Shown here: positions 21,272 through 29,726 of the stretch, in pieces | Layout: the number at the start of each line of letters is the position of its first letter | Numbering within the stretch: position 1 is the stretch's first letter | DNA from: a virus | Length of the DNA: 41,551 nt | Direction: 5' to 3' (one strand) | Virus record (IMG/VR): IMGVR_UViG_3300036846_000457 | Coordinates: 1 to 41,551 of that record | Notes under the pieces: model-generated | What the model was told of the DNA's origin: nothing | The model's database searches: none | What the model saw: the letters and a program-made list of their open reading frames with translations, nothing else | Position numbers and translations under genes: made by a program

Positions 21272-21460
21272 TTAGGCTCTAAATGTCTTCTCAAGTTGAT
21301 AATGAGCTTCCAACTTCTGTACAAATACTTCACGCTCTTGCTTGAAAGTCTGATAAGTCTCTTCAGTTCCATCGAACTCGAAGTTGTTATCAAACTCTTC
21401 AAACTCTTTTTGAAGTTTTTGTAGTTCAATTCTCCACTCTTTATAATTGTTATAATCCAT
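21272..21460 (-). CDS. Small acidic coiled-coil-like protein
   Basis: This 62-residue protein starts MDYNNYKEWRIELQKLQKE. It is highly charged and helical with few turns, suggesting a coiled coil. The ATG at 21460 follows AAAGGAATAATA; an ATG at 21526 lies upstream of the promoter and cannot be used from it. It is a single-gene unit (promoter P7, terminator at 21237). The function is not recognised. Confidence 0.75.
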   Translation of the reverse strand: MDYNNYKEWRIELQKLQKEFEEFDNNFEFDGTEETYQTFKQEREVFVQKLEAHYQLEKTFRA

Positions 21461-21478
21461 TATTATTCCTTTCTCTCC

Positions 21479-21504
21479 ATTATAATCGTTGTAAATTATA
21501 CGAA
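21479..21504 (-). promoter_or_regulatory. Phage-type promoter P7
   Basis: The minus strand reads TTCGTA (21504-21499), 14 bases, TATAAT (21484-21479), then GGAGAG. The upstream box has one difference from TTCGCA. It serves the gene at 21272. Confidence 0.8.
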
Positions 21505-21510
21505 TAAAAT

Positions 21511-21540
21511 GGAAAAAGAGAATCATTGCTGACTCTCCTT
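21511..21540 (-). terminator. Rho-independent terminator
   Basis: The minus strand AAGGAGAGTCA (21540-21530) pairs with TGATTCTCTTT (21525-21515), followed by TTCC. It ends the gene at 21549. The stem is nearly the same as at 8686-8718. Confidence 0.85.
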
Positions 21541-21548
21541 TGAAGCTA

Positions 21549-21761
21549 TTATTGTGTTAGTGATGCCACCGCAACTTTGCGTACTGTGTCTAAAAGCACA
21601 TAGGCGCATACAACCAGACCAACCTTCTTCACACTGGTCTCAATGACTCCGCTAATTACCTTAGCCTTATCCTCGAATCCAATTTGTGGTTGCTCCGTTT
21701 CATCATCCTTTGTGTTACCTTTTTTCACTAAGTCCACTTGAATGCTGCGATTCTTAAGCAT
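21549..21761 (-). CDS. Small protein with C-terminal membrane helix
   Basis: This 70-residue protein starts MLKNRSIQVDLVKKGNTKDD. The N-terminal half is charged and the C-terminal half has a hydrophobic stretch (VGLVVCAYVLLDTVRKVAV). The open frame begins at ATG 21791, but that ATG is part of the -10 region of promoter P8. The in-frame ATG at 21761, with GAAAGG upstream, is therefore preferred, unless the mRNA is leaderless. It ends 8 bases before a terminator. Confidence 0.7.
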   Translation of the reverse strand: MLKNRSIQVDLVKKGNTKDDETEQPQIGFEDKAKVISGVIETSVKKVGLVVCAYVLLDTVRKVAVASLTQ

Positions 21762-21789
21762 TTCATTAATCCTTTCAAATATAGTCTCC

Positions 21790-21815
21790 ATTATAATGCT
21801 TGTTTAAATTGCGAA
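21790..21815 (-). promoter_or_regulatory. Phage-type promoter P8
   Basis: The minus strand reads TTCGCA (21815-21810), 14 bases, TATAAT (21795-21790), then GGAGAC. It serves the gene at 21549. The GC-rich element at 21833-21850 lies 17 bases upstream. Confidence 0.85.
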
Positions 21816-21832
21816 CTAATTTTTCAGAAATC

Positions 21833-21850
21833 TCCCCCCGGGAATTTTTT
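21833..21850 (-). promoter_or_regulatory. GC-rich element, second copy
   Basis: TCCCCCCGGGAATTTTTT on the plus strand is the same as the element at 2472-2490 apart from one G fewer. The two copies, in the same orientation, stand at the beginning and just beyond the end of the late module. The function is unknown. Confidence 0.55.
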
Positions 21851-21935
21851 TGCTTATTTTTCCAGGTACTATTACCCATTTTTAAATTTTCAGAGTCTTA
21901 GAAGGCAACGTAGAGGACGGTTTTCGAAGAAAAAA

Positions 21936-21986
21936 GATAAAAAATGCGAAAAACACAGGAGCTGTGTAATTTTCACAACTCCCGTG
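21936..21986 (-). terminator. Strong terminator at the end of the late module
   Basis: The minus strand CACGGGAGTTGTG (21986-21974) pairs with CACAGCTCCTGTG (21966-21954) over 13 positions with two wobble pairs, followed by GTTTTTCGCATTTTTT. This is the longest stem seen in the window and fits the end of the late transcripts. Confidence 0.9.
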
Positions 21987-22005
21987 CTGTTCGCTACGTC
22001 TGGGC

Positions 22006-22305
22006 TCAAATATGAGGGTCTCTCGGTTTGATGACAAACCCCAATCCCTTCGATACCATGACATGCTTCTGCTCATATGCCACGATGATCAGAATTCCTA
22101 AAAGATTTCCAGCAACAATCGCCCATGTGTCCGAATTGACTTGTGGCCGAGCTTCTTCAGCCCTAGCTTTAGTCAATCTTTCCAACTGGTCGACCATCAC
22201 CGTATATTCCTTAGAACCCGGTTCAATCTTGTTCATTTGAGTCAAAATATTGCCAATTGGCTCATCCAGAATCGAAGTCTTCTTCTTACGAAATCTCTCA
22301 AACAT
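22006..22305 (-). CDS. Small membrane protein of a common phage type
   Basis: In this 99-residue protein, MFERFRKKKTSILDEPI begins a charged helical part with a repeated E-Y-x-x-x-V-D-Q-L-E-R-L-T-K-A pattern. A membrane segment IVAGNLLGILIIVAYEQ at about residues 66-82 follows, then HVMVSKGLGFV. This type is frequent near the end of siphovirus tail operons; its function is not known to me. The ATG at 22305 with AAAGGAATAATA is chosen because the earlier in-frame ATG at 22329 lies in the -10 box of P9. Confidence 0.8.
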   Translation of the reverse strand: MFERFRKKKTSILDEPIGNILTQMNKIEPGSKEYTVMVDQLERLTKARAEEARPQVNSDTWAIVAGNLLGILIIVAYEQKHVMVSKGLGFVIKPRDPHI

Positions 22306-22327
22306 TATTATTCCTTTCATAGTCTCC

Positions 22328-22353
22328 ATTATAATAATTGTTTATTCTGCGAA
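22328..22353 (-). promoter_or_regulatory. Phage-type promoter P9
   Basis: The minus strand reads TTCGCA (22353-22348), 14 bases, TATAAT (22333-22328), then GGAGAC. It overlaps the stop codon of the gene at 22342 and serves the gene at 22006. Confidence 0.85.
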
Positions 22354-22566
22354 AGGATCTGTTGTCTCATTTACAACTTCGAAGATAATTGTTTTCATAT
22401 TTGCGATTTCGTCTGGATTTCTAGCTAATTCTAAAGAAAAGAGTTTTTTTCCGTTATTTTCTGTAATTATAATTTGTCCAACAGGCTTAAATTTACGTTT
22501 TATCAAATATATCTGTGTTATAGGCGTAATTATGATTATTATTATGATTAAAATTATATAGATCAT
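22342..22566 (-). CDS. Small membrane-anchored protein, last of the tail operon
   Basis: In this 74-residue protein, an N-terminal membrane helix of almost pure isoleucine (MIYIILIIIIIIITPITQIYL) precedes a soluble part with FKPVGQIIITENNGKKLFSLEL, a pattern seen in small proteins at the end of tail operons in other siphoviruses. It starts with ATGA overlap at 22563-22566. The last codons contain the upstream box of promoter P9. The role is unknown. Confidence 0.75.
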   Translation of the reverse strand: MIYIILIIIIIIITPITQIYLIKRKFKPVGQIIITENNGKKLFSLELARNPDEIANMKTIIFEVVNETTDPFAE

Positions 22567-23705
22567 GCTGTTTCATACAATATAGCAGTTGAAGGCAGCC
22601 CAGGAAGTGAAAACGTTGGATGATGGCTTTCTCCATTTTCATCCTGAATCTCTACATATTCAATAACTCTCATGGTTGCAATTTGACCAAAATTTCCATC
22701 TAAAGAAACTAAATCACCAATATTATAGTCTGTTCGATATTGATATTTGGACAAATTTGAAATATCTGACCTTGTAATAGTAAGACGGTTCTGATTTTGT
22801 AACGCCTGTCTTCCTCTAGTTTGCATTTGTGCAATAATACTGTTCAAAGTAGCCCCAGACGGAGCAGCACTTAAGTATCCATCAATATCATCTGCAGAAA
22901 CAGTCATAATTTTACGATTCCATTTAGTTATTCCAGCAGTATCTACAAAAGTATTCACATATCGCCCAATAATCATAGCTGAATTTTTTAATGGTTTATC
23001 TGTCCATAAATAATCAGCTGTATCGAGATCTCCTCCTTGCCAAGCTAATATAACACTATTAGATCTATTTGTACCATTATGCACACAAAACACAGTTTGA
23101 GTAGCGCTTCCACCAGGAACATTAAATGGATTCCTACGAATAACTTTGATTCCTATGTCATCAATAGCAAGAATTTCTAAAACAGCTTTATCAAGTGGGC
23201 CATATTTAAGAAGTCGTGCTTCACTAACTCCAGTAGCACCGCTCACAGCTGAACTTGCTACCATATTACCGAAATTATCGTCAATGTGAATGTTACTGTT
23301 AATATGATCATTAATTAACAGTACAGCTTGATTCCAAGTATTAGAAGCAGCTAAGTTATACCCAGCTCCAATAACGGGGTTATTACGAATAAGATGTGTT
23401 CCAACTATACGATTCTCCAAATATGCTTCTAGAGATCTTCCAGTAATTTTTATAGTTGGATCTGCATCTTTAGTATCTTCAATTTCATGATTCTCGACAA
23501 ACATTACTTCAAGAGTACCGTAATGTGAAATTAAGGTTCCAATTGGTAATATGTCTTTAAGTCCTGAACTAAGAGTATCAACTAATTCAAATTCACCGGG
23601 GTCTCTATAACGTTCAGCCCACATAATGCTCTTAGGATTTTTAAACATTTGCCCTTGGTCAAGAATTGTTGGATCAGTTGTAGTTAAATATTTAAATAAA
23701 TTCAA
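22563..23705 (-). CDS. Minor tail protein, ReqiPepy6 Gp37-like
   Basis: In this 380-residue protein, segments such as FKNPKSIMWAERYRDPGEFEL near the start and YNIGDLVSLDGNFG near the end fit the Gp37-like tail proteins that form the hub below the distal tail protein. TTG is the start at 23705, after GGGGGGTGTAATT; no ATG fits. It directly follows the distal tail gene. Some relatives carry an endopeptidase domain, but none is visible here. Confidence 0.8.
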   Translation of the reverse strand: MNLFKYLTTTDPTILDQGQMFKNPKSIMWAERYRDPGEFELVDTLSSGLKDILPIGTLISHYGTLEVMFVENHEIEDTKDADPTIKITGRSLEAYLENRIVGTHLIRNNPVIGAGYNLAASNTWNQAVLLINDHINSNIHIDDNFGNMVASSAVSGATGVSEARLLKYGPLDKAVLEILAIDDIGIKVIRRNPFNVPGGSATQTVFCVHNGTNRSNSVILAWQGGDLDTADYLWTDKPLKNSAMIIGRYVNTFVDTAGITKWNRKIMTVSADDIDGYLSAAPSGATLNSIIAQMQTRGRQALQNQNRLTITRSDISNLSKYQYRTDYNIGDLVSLDGNFGQIATMRVIEYVEIQDENGESHHPTFSLPGLPSTAILYETA

Positions 23706-23706
23706 A

Positions 23707-24552
23707 TTACACCCCCCAAAACGTTGGGTAATACTCTATTTTATTCCAATCGAAATTAGAAATTTCTAAGAAGTAAAGCGTAGTTACTCCTGGGAATATA
23801 GTTGGCCAAATTGAATCTGGGGTAATCTTATCGACCAAATATGTAATTACTCCACCACGAGTGAGATACAGTTGTTTGTTAACATAATCACTTGAGAAAT
23901 TAAGAATATCCCCAACAAGAAACCCGCCAGAAGGAATGACTTTAAACAACCACTCTGGATTAGTTTCTTTATCTTGAATTGTAAGTTGCGGTGTAGCTGC
24001 TTTAAACGTTAATTGAAATGAGAATCCGTGAGGAGCTGTAGATATGCTATCTGGAACGATAATTGGATTATTTGTTTTAAGACTAGGAGCTAAGTAAGAT
24101 ACTGGGTTAATTCCTCTAAACACAGGATCATCACATCTTACTGAAATTTGTACTTCAGGTAATGGAGTAAAATATGGAACTTCAAATTTAGTAATAAACC
24201 CTGAGATCCTTGCTACGGTAGACCCCCCGGAGTTAAAATGCAGATAAACTAGTCCACTTCTTACGGAAGATATCGATCTATACAAGGAGTCACGTATATC
24301 AGAATATGATTCGTCAAGATTGAAGCGGGGGTTTAAAACGAATCGAATAACAATATTTCTTGGTTTCATCACAAAATCATAGAATTTGGTTTTTGTTTGT
24401 GCGCCAAATCCATAAAACCTTGGGATTAATTCTTCACTATCTAATCCAGCCATATCTCGAACCATAAACTGAGATTTTGGATCTGATTGACTCAAACTAA
24501 AAGAAACGGTTTCTATGTCGTTGGAATATATGCTTATATCCGAGACTTTCAT
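23707..24552 (-). CDS. Distal tail protein
   Basis: In this 281-residue protein, position after the tape measure and the beta-rich layout match distal tail proteins (Siphovirus tail component family). Examples are DIETVSFSLSQSDPKSQF near the start and VPYFTPLPEVQISVRCDDP in the middle. It forms the adaptor ring between tail tube and tip. The ATG overlaps the tape measure stop (ATGA). No enzymatic motif is seen. Confidence 0.8.
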   Translation of the reverse strand: MKVSDISIYSNDIETVSFSLSQSDPKSQFMVRDMAGLDSEELIPRFYGFGAQTKTKFYDFVMKPRNIVIRFVLNPRFNLDESYSDIRDSLYRSISSVRSGLVYLHFNSGGSTVARISGFITKFEVPYFTPLPEVQISVRCDDPVFRGINPVSYLAPSLKTNNPIIVPDSISTAPHGFSFQLTFKAATPQLTIQDKETNPEWLFKVIPSGGFLVGDILNFSSDYVNKQLYLTRGGVITYLVDKITPDSIWPTIFPGVTTLYFLEISNFDWNKIEYYPTFWGV

Positions 24553-27500
24553 GGGATACTCAACTCCTGTTTAGCCATCGTAATTTGATTACGAGTATTC
24601 CTATAGATGTCACTCGTAGATAGCTGTGTTGGAGCATAAATATTTTGTTCAAACTTAATAGCACTAGTTGCAGCGTCTGTTACTGCCGTTGAATCTGCTT
24701 GAGTAGAAGTACTAGTTGCGATTGTTCGTGCCTGTGCATATGAAGCTTTTGGAGTAACCGTTTGATTTGCCGAAATATAATCAGAAATTTGTTGAGCACC
24801 TTTAGCAACGTCAGTTAAATCAAGAACGGGGGTTATTGTCGGGCTCATCTCTGGCATTGTCTCAAGTTGACTAACCATATCAGTAATCGCTGAATTTAGA
24901 ACATTAGACATACGATCGCCAATGTTTTTGTCAAGCTCAGCGGCTGGGTCAATGGAACTCAGCCAATTAGCAACGTTATCCCATTCGTCTTCTATGCCTT
25001 GTTGAAGACCTTGCATTATAAGCATTCCGTTTTCAACAAGAATCTTGGCATCTTTCTTAGGAGGCCCCTTAAGACTCTTAATCTTGTCAGCTAGACCACT
25101 AAGAGTCCCTGCAACTTTATTCCAGGCGTCTGTTATGCCACTCAACAAACCGTCCATAATACTTCTACCAGCACCAGTAAGAATACCACCTAAATTACCA
25201 ACAGCGCCTGCTGCACGACTACCAATTCCACTAAGCCAACCTGTTATCATTCCCCAAGCGCCGGTCAATCCATTATACATACCTTGTATGATGTCACGAC
25301 CCTTACCAGCAAGCCAACCAATAGCATTACCAACCCAAGAAATAACATTTCCACCCAAACGAGAAAGCCAACCAGATACTCCACCAATAGCGCCAACCAT
25401 GCCATTATATAAACCGGATATAACATCTCTACCCTTACCAACCAGTGTTCCAAGAAGATTACCAACCCAACTTAGAACATTTCCAGCAAGACGGCGGAAC
25501 CAGTTTATAACATTTGTTGATCCAGCAGAAATGCCGTTAAGAAGTCCAGACAGAAGATCTCTACCTTTACCTATAAGCGTACCAGCTATATTCCCAATCC
25601 ATTTAAGAACGTTTCCGGCCAAACTGGTAAACCATTTAGTTACACCTGGTTGTGCTCCAAGAATTCCTTGCATAAATCCATTAATAAAGGCTATGCCAAT
25701 ACCAAACATCAAAGTACCAGCAACTTTACCAACAGCGTTTGCTACATTGGTAAAGAGGGTAATAATAAGATTAGCTACTGATTGAACAATATTAGCAAGT
25801 TGAGTAGAAAGCGCATTCAAGAAATTCGTTACTATTTCGCCAACTACAGTTACAATTTGACCGATATTATCTCGAATACCTTGAAGAAGCCCAAGAAGCA
25901 TTTCAAGACCAGCACGAGCATATTCTGGAATCTTTGTCTTTATCAAATCAAGGATGCTGGTAATAAGTTGACCTATAACCGCTGCGGCTTTAGGAATCAA
26001 TGTTTTGAGTCCATCAAGTAAACTTGAAAGGAGAGATAACAAAACTTTTACTATACCTGGGACCATTTTAAGAAGCATCGTGACTATCTCGGTCCATCCA
26101 GCAAGAAATCCTTTAAGAAAAGCGGGGATTGCTTTACCCATATTCTCAAGAGTTTTCACAAAGGCTTTTGATCCTCGTACTCCTGATTGAGCAAGCATAT
26201 CCATGCCTTTAGCAACCAGGAATACACCTGCACCAAATAGAGCAAACGCTCCACCAAGAACTCCCAAAGCTATGCCTAAAGCGAGAATATAAGGAACTGC
26301 AGGAGAAAGAGCCATAGAAGCAAGAGCAATTGCTGCTAATGCTATAGCAAGCGCAAGAAGCCCATGAAGCAAATCTCCCCAACCAATCCCAGCAAATACT
26401 TTGAGAACTCCTGCAAGAATAAGCAACGCCGCTGAAGCAACAGTCAAAGCAGCTGCGCCAAGAAGAGTTCCTGACATAGCATATAGAGCTACTGCAAGAA
26501 TTGCCAAAGATCCAGCAATACCAACAAGACCTTTAGCAATCTCTCCCCAAGATAGTCCTCCAACCGCTGCTAAAGCTTTAGTTATACCTTGCAATGCAAT
26601 AGCTACAAGAAGCAATCCAGCAGCCGTAAGTATCATATTTGAAGGCATTATGTTCATTGCCAACCCAATTGCCAGCAATGCGCCTGCAATACCAGCCAAA
26701 CCTTTACCAATCTCTCCCCAAGACATTTTGGCTATAGATTTCATTGCTTTAGCTAGAATACCCAAGCTAATAGCAACCATTAACAATCCAGCACCAATAA
26801 GTGGCATTGTTAGAGGCATGAGTTTCATTGCAGCAGCAATAATAAGAAGTCCGCCCGCCACTCCTGCTATGCCTTTACCCATTGACGTCCAAGACATGTC
26901 TCCAAATAGTTTTACAGCTCCAGCCAGAATAGCTATTCCCGTTGCCATTCCAGTAATACCAAGCCCCGCTGCAATTAAAGTAGCCGTCTTTCCTTCAAGA
27001 AGAAGCGCCGTGGCAACCATTATTCCTAGCAGAGCAAGAACTCCTCCAAGGCCTCTTCCTAATGATTCCCAGTCCATGTCACCAAGAATTTTAACTGATC
27101 CAGCAAGTATAAGAACTGCTGTAGACATACCTATCATACCAGCAGCAATCATATCAAACGAAGCAGCAGCTTTAGGACCACTTGATATCTTATTAAGAAG
27201 TGCAAATGCACCCATAAGTTCACCAAAACCAACTGCCATAGCTGCCAATGATTTAGTTAATGCGGCAGAATCAATTAAAGATAGTACAACAACAGATGCG
27301 GTCAATACCCCTATTGCAAGAGCAATTTTCATCAACGCATCGGCTTTAATCTTAGTCTGCATTGCCTGAAGAACGCCAGTAAGTTGGTCGAATGAACCAC
27401 TAATGCTTCCCATAAGGCCTTCTGCTACATTAATGTTAATTCCACCTTTAAGGAACCTAGCAATAAGCAACGCAATTCCGCCAAGAAGACCGGTATTAAT

Positions 27501-29357
27501 CGCATCAAATACTGCGTTCCAATCTCCTCCTTTTAGTGCGTCGGCAATATTCTTTCCAAGATCGGAAAAGAATCCAGCAATGGCTTTCCAAGCAGTTCCA
27601 AGAGCACTTCCAACTTTTTCCATAGCTCTTAAAAATGGGTCCCAAAGACCACCTAGTTTAGACAGTATGTTCTTAAGATTTTCAAATCTTGAAGCAACTC
27701 TATCAATGCCTGGGGTTGTTTTATCAACTGGGCTCTTTGAAAAGAAACCAACAATCTTATCTTTAAGATCTGTAATAAGCCCAGCAACAGTTTTAATAGC
27801 TTCACCTATGCCACTAAAGAATTTCTTAATATTATCACTAGAAAGAACATTCTTTTGCAATTTAGTAAAGAAATCAGCAATGTTTGCTACTCCAGCAAGA
27901 ATTGGACCACTACCAAGACCAGTAAGTGCACCAACTAGCGTTGCTACAAGTTTAACTCCACCTTTAATTAGATCCCAACCAATTCTCAATACTGAAAAGA
28001 ATCCCTCAAATATACGTTTTATATTGCCTATTGTTTGTTGGCTAGGCTTCAACTTATCAACAAAAGCCGCAAAACTTTTAGTCAAATCCATAAGACCTTT
28101 TGCAGTCATTGGTGGAAATAATTCTCGGAAAGCTTGACCAATAGGCTTTAAAATAGCGCCAATGTTTTGAAGCATTTTACCAAGTGATTGGAGTAAGAGC
28201 GTTCTTCCACCAAGATCACTCCACCCTTGAAGCAATTTATTACGAGCAGCAGACATTTTATCAACGAATTTATTAATGGCATTACTGAGTCCGGTAAATA
28301 AATTAGTAGCTTGGTCAAAGTTACCAAGTATTATTCTAAACGACTCAGACCATCCAGAACCAATAGCTTCTTTGGTCGTATCAACAAGCTGAGTAAGTGT
28401 TCTAACTTTCGTAGCTGCATCTACACCAGTTTTACCTAAATTCTGCAGATTCTTAATAGCATCTTTTGAGAAACCCTTAGCTGCAAGCTGAGCATCGGTC
28501 AATTCTCCAGAAACACCGCCAAGAGTTGTTGTTAAGACTTCAGCATTAACCCAACCATCTTTAAGTGATTCTCTAAAATTATGACCGGATTTAGTCCATT
28601 GATCAAATGTCTGCCCCATAGGAACATTCTTAAGCGTCTTCATAGCTTTGCCTGATTCAAACAAAGCATTCTGAAATACTTTCCCACCCATTCCAGCATT
28701 AACGACTGAGTTCCAGTCCTGAAGTTTTAATGATCCAGATGCAATAGCTTGAGATAGCTGATACATAGCAGTTGATGCTTGATCTGCACTAGAACCAGAT
28801 ATAGCAGCAAGGTTTGCTATACCTTTAATTGATGAAACAGAAGTCTGCAAATCAACACCAGCAGCAGTGAAAGTACCAATATTCTTGGTCATTTGACCGA
28901 AATTATAAATGGTCTTATCTGCATATGTATTCAGTTGGTCCAGAGCTTTATTGACATCACCAAGAGTAGATTTACCCCCAGTGTTAGCCAAAATAGTCTG
29001 AATTGAATTCATACTCATTTCATATTCTTTAAAACCAGCATTAATTTGGTCAAATGCAAGAGATTTAACAAGTTTAATTCCAGCATCAACCGCTTTATTC
29101 GTTATATTAGAAAGAGCAGTAACACCAATTGTGGCCATACCTAAGAAACCAGCACCAACGTGCTTAACGCCCTCTGCTATGCCGCCAAGACTAAATTTAC
29201 TAGCAGTATCACTAACGCTTTGAAGACCTTTTTGAGCACCCTCCATTTTCATAGCCTTGTCAAGTTGGCCAAGACTAGAAAGAGTTTGGTCTACTTTTCT
29301 TTGAAAGGAAGCGTTATCAAATTCCATCCTGACAACACGTTCATCAACACTAGCCAT
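24549..29357 (-). CDS. Tape measure protein
   Basis: This 1602-residue protein is the longest in the genome. The helical N-terminal part (MASVDERVVRMEFDNASFQR, a typical opening) leads to long hydrophobic helices. Two repeat arrays are present: five units of about 57 residues headed by a W-x-x-x-x-x-G pattern at 26300-27085, and units of 44 residues headed by GKGRD at 25130-25700. Length sets tail length; at 0.15 nm per residue this would be about 240 nm. I use ATG 29357 with AAGGAGG upstream, not the ATG eight codons earlier. It overlaps the gp10-like gene by eight bases. Confidence 0.92.
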   Translation of the reverse strand: MASVDERVVRMEFDNASFQRKVDQTLSSLGQLDKAMKMEGAQKGLQSVSDTASKFSLGGIAEGVKHVGAGFLGMATIGVTALSNITNKAVDAGIKLVKSLAFDQINAGFKEYEMSMNSIQTILANTGGKSTLGDVNKALDQLNTYADKTIYNFGQMTKNIGTFTAAGVDLQTSVSSIKGIANLAAISGSSADQASTAMYQLSQAIASGSLKLQDWNSVVNAGMGGKVFQNALFESGKAMKTLKNVPMGQTFDQWTKSGHNFRESLKDGWVNAEVLTTTLGGVSGELTDAQLAAKGFSKDAIKNLQNLGKTGVDAATKVRTLTQLVDTTKEAIGSGWSESFRIILGNFDQATNLFTGLSNAINKFVDKMSAARNKLLQGWSDLGGRTLLLQSLGKMLQNIGAILKPIGQAFRELFPPMTAKGLMDLTKSFAAFVDKLKPSQQTIGNIKRIFEGFFSVLRIGWDLIKGGVKLVATLVGALTGLGSGPILAGVANIADFFTKLQKNVLSSDNIKKFFSGIGEAIKTVAGLITDLKDKIVGFFSKSPVDKTTPGIDRVASRFENLKNILSKLGGLWDPFLRAMEKVGSALGTAWKAIAGFFSDLGKNIADALKGGDWNAVFDAINTGLLGGIALLIARFLKGGININVAEGLMGSISGSFDQLTGVLQAMQTKIKADALMKIALAIGVLTASVVVLSLIDSAALTKSLAAMAVGFGELMGAFALLNKISSGPKAAASFDMIAAGMIGMSTAVLILAGSVKILGDMDWESLGRGLGGVLALLGIMVATALLLEGKTATLIAAGLGITGMATGIAILAGAVKLFGDMSWTSMGKGIAGVAGGLLIIAAAMKLMPLTMPLIGAGLLMVAISLGILAKAMKSIAKMSWGEIGKGLAGIAGALLAIGLAMNIMPSNMILTAAGLLLVAIALQGITKALAAVGGLSWGEIAKGLVGIAGSLAILAVALYAMSGTLLGAAALTVASAALLILAGVLKVFAGIGWGDLLHGLLALAIALAAIALASMALSPAVPYILALGIALGVLGGAFALFGAGVFLVAKGMDMLAQSGVRGSKAFVKTLENMGKAIPAFLKGFLAGWTEIVTMLLKMVPGIVKVLLSLLSSLLDGLKTLIPKAAAVIGQLITSILDLIKTKIPEYARAGLEMLLGLLQGIRDNIGQIVTVVGEIVTNFLNALSTQLANIVQSVANLIITLFTNVANAVGKVAGTLMFGIGIAFINGFMQGILGAQPGVTKWFTSLAGNVLKWIGNIAGTLIGKGRDLLSGLLNGISAGSTNVINWFRRLAGNVLSWVGNLLGTLVGKGRDVISGLYNGMVGAIGGVSGWLSRLGGNVISWVGNAIGWLAGKGRDIIQGMYNGLTGAWGMITGWLSGIGSRAAGAVGNLGGILTGAGRSIMDGLLSGITDAWNKVAGTLSGLADKIKSLKGPPKKDAKILVENGMLIMQGLQQGIEDEWDNVANWLSSIDPAAELDKNIGDRMSNVLNSAITDMVSQLETMPEMSPTITPVLDLTDVAKGAQQISDYISANQTVTPKASYAQARTIATSTSTQADSTAVTDAATSAIKFEQNIYAPTQLSTSDIYRNTRNQITMAKQELSIP
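25130..25700 (-). repeat. 44-residue repeats in the tape measure gene
   Basis: At least three units of 132 bp each begin GKGRD and hold a G-x-x-x-G-x-x-x-x-x-x-x-x-W-x pattern; flanking partial units extend the array. They probably arose by internal duplication and alter tail length in steps. Confidence 0.75.
26300..27085 (-). repeat. 57-residue hydrophobic repeats in the tape measure gene
   Basis: Five diverged units of roughly 170-178 bp begin DMDWESLGRG, DMSWTSMGKG, KMSWGEIGKG, GLSWGEIAKG and GIGWGDLLHG. Each is a pair of hydrophobic helices, which may insert in the host membrane during DNA delivery. Confidence 0.75.
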
Positions 29358-29724
29358 TTTGCACCTCCTTCCAAACGACATCGGCTAATTCATCAAATAT
29401 AGGTCTCATTGCTGGATTTATATAATCTCTTCCTGGAACATACCCGCCGGTTCCAGTACCATGCCCATACTGAATAAGGACAGCGACATTTACGCCACCT
29501 TCTATATCAGTGTTAAGCCAATATATTGTATGATTACCTCTTTTATGAACAATATCATAACTCCATGAATTTGCTGCTCTACCAGTATCTACAGGAGTAG
29601 CTCTTGAAAGAGCATCTACACCTCGACGTGCATAAGCTGGTAAACTACCAAACATCCTGTCCGTCTTTAAAAATTCTAAAAACTTTTCAGTTTTCTTATC
29701 TGACGATGAACTGGTAGAGAACAT
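29350..29724 (-). CDS. HK97 gp10-like neck or tail completion protein
   Basis: In this 124-residue protein, the core ATPVDTGRAANSWSY followed by YGHGTGTGGYVPGRDYINPAM is typical of the HK97 gp10 family, which takes part in head-tail joining or tail completion. The ATG at 29724 follows GGGGGATAATC. Its place next to the tape measure, rather than between head and tail tube genes, is unusual but seen in some phages. It overlaps the tape measure start by eight bases. Confidence 0.8.
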   Translation of the reverse strand: MFSTSSSSDKKTEKFLEFLKTDRMFGSLPAYARRGVDALSRATPVDTGRAANSWSYDIVHKRGNHTIYWLNTDIEGGVNVAVLIQYGHGTGTGGYVPGRDYINPAMRPIFDELADVVWKEVQNG

Positions 29725-29726
29725 GA

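Noticed and set aside
26401-28137. Long open frames on the plus strand inside the tape measure gene
   Set aside because: They mirror the repeat-rich, Ala/Leu/Ile-rich tape measure frame, have no ribosome binding sites and give low-complexity Pro/Ala/Ile proteins.
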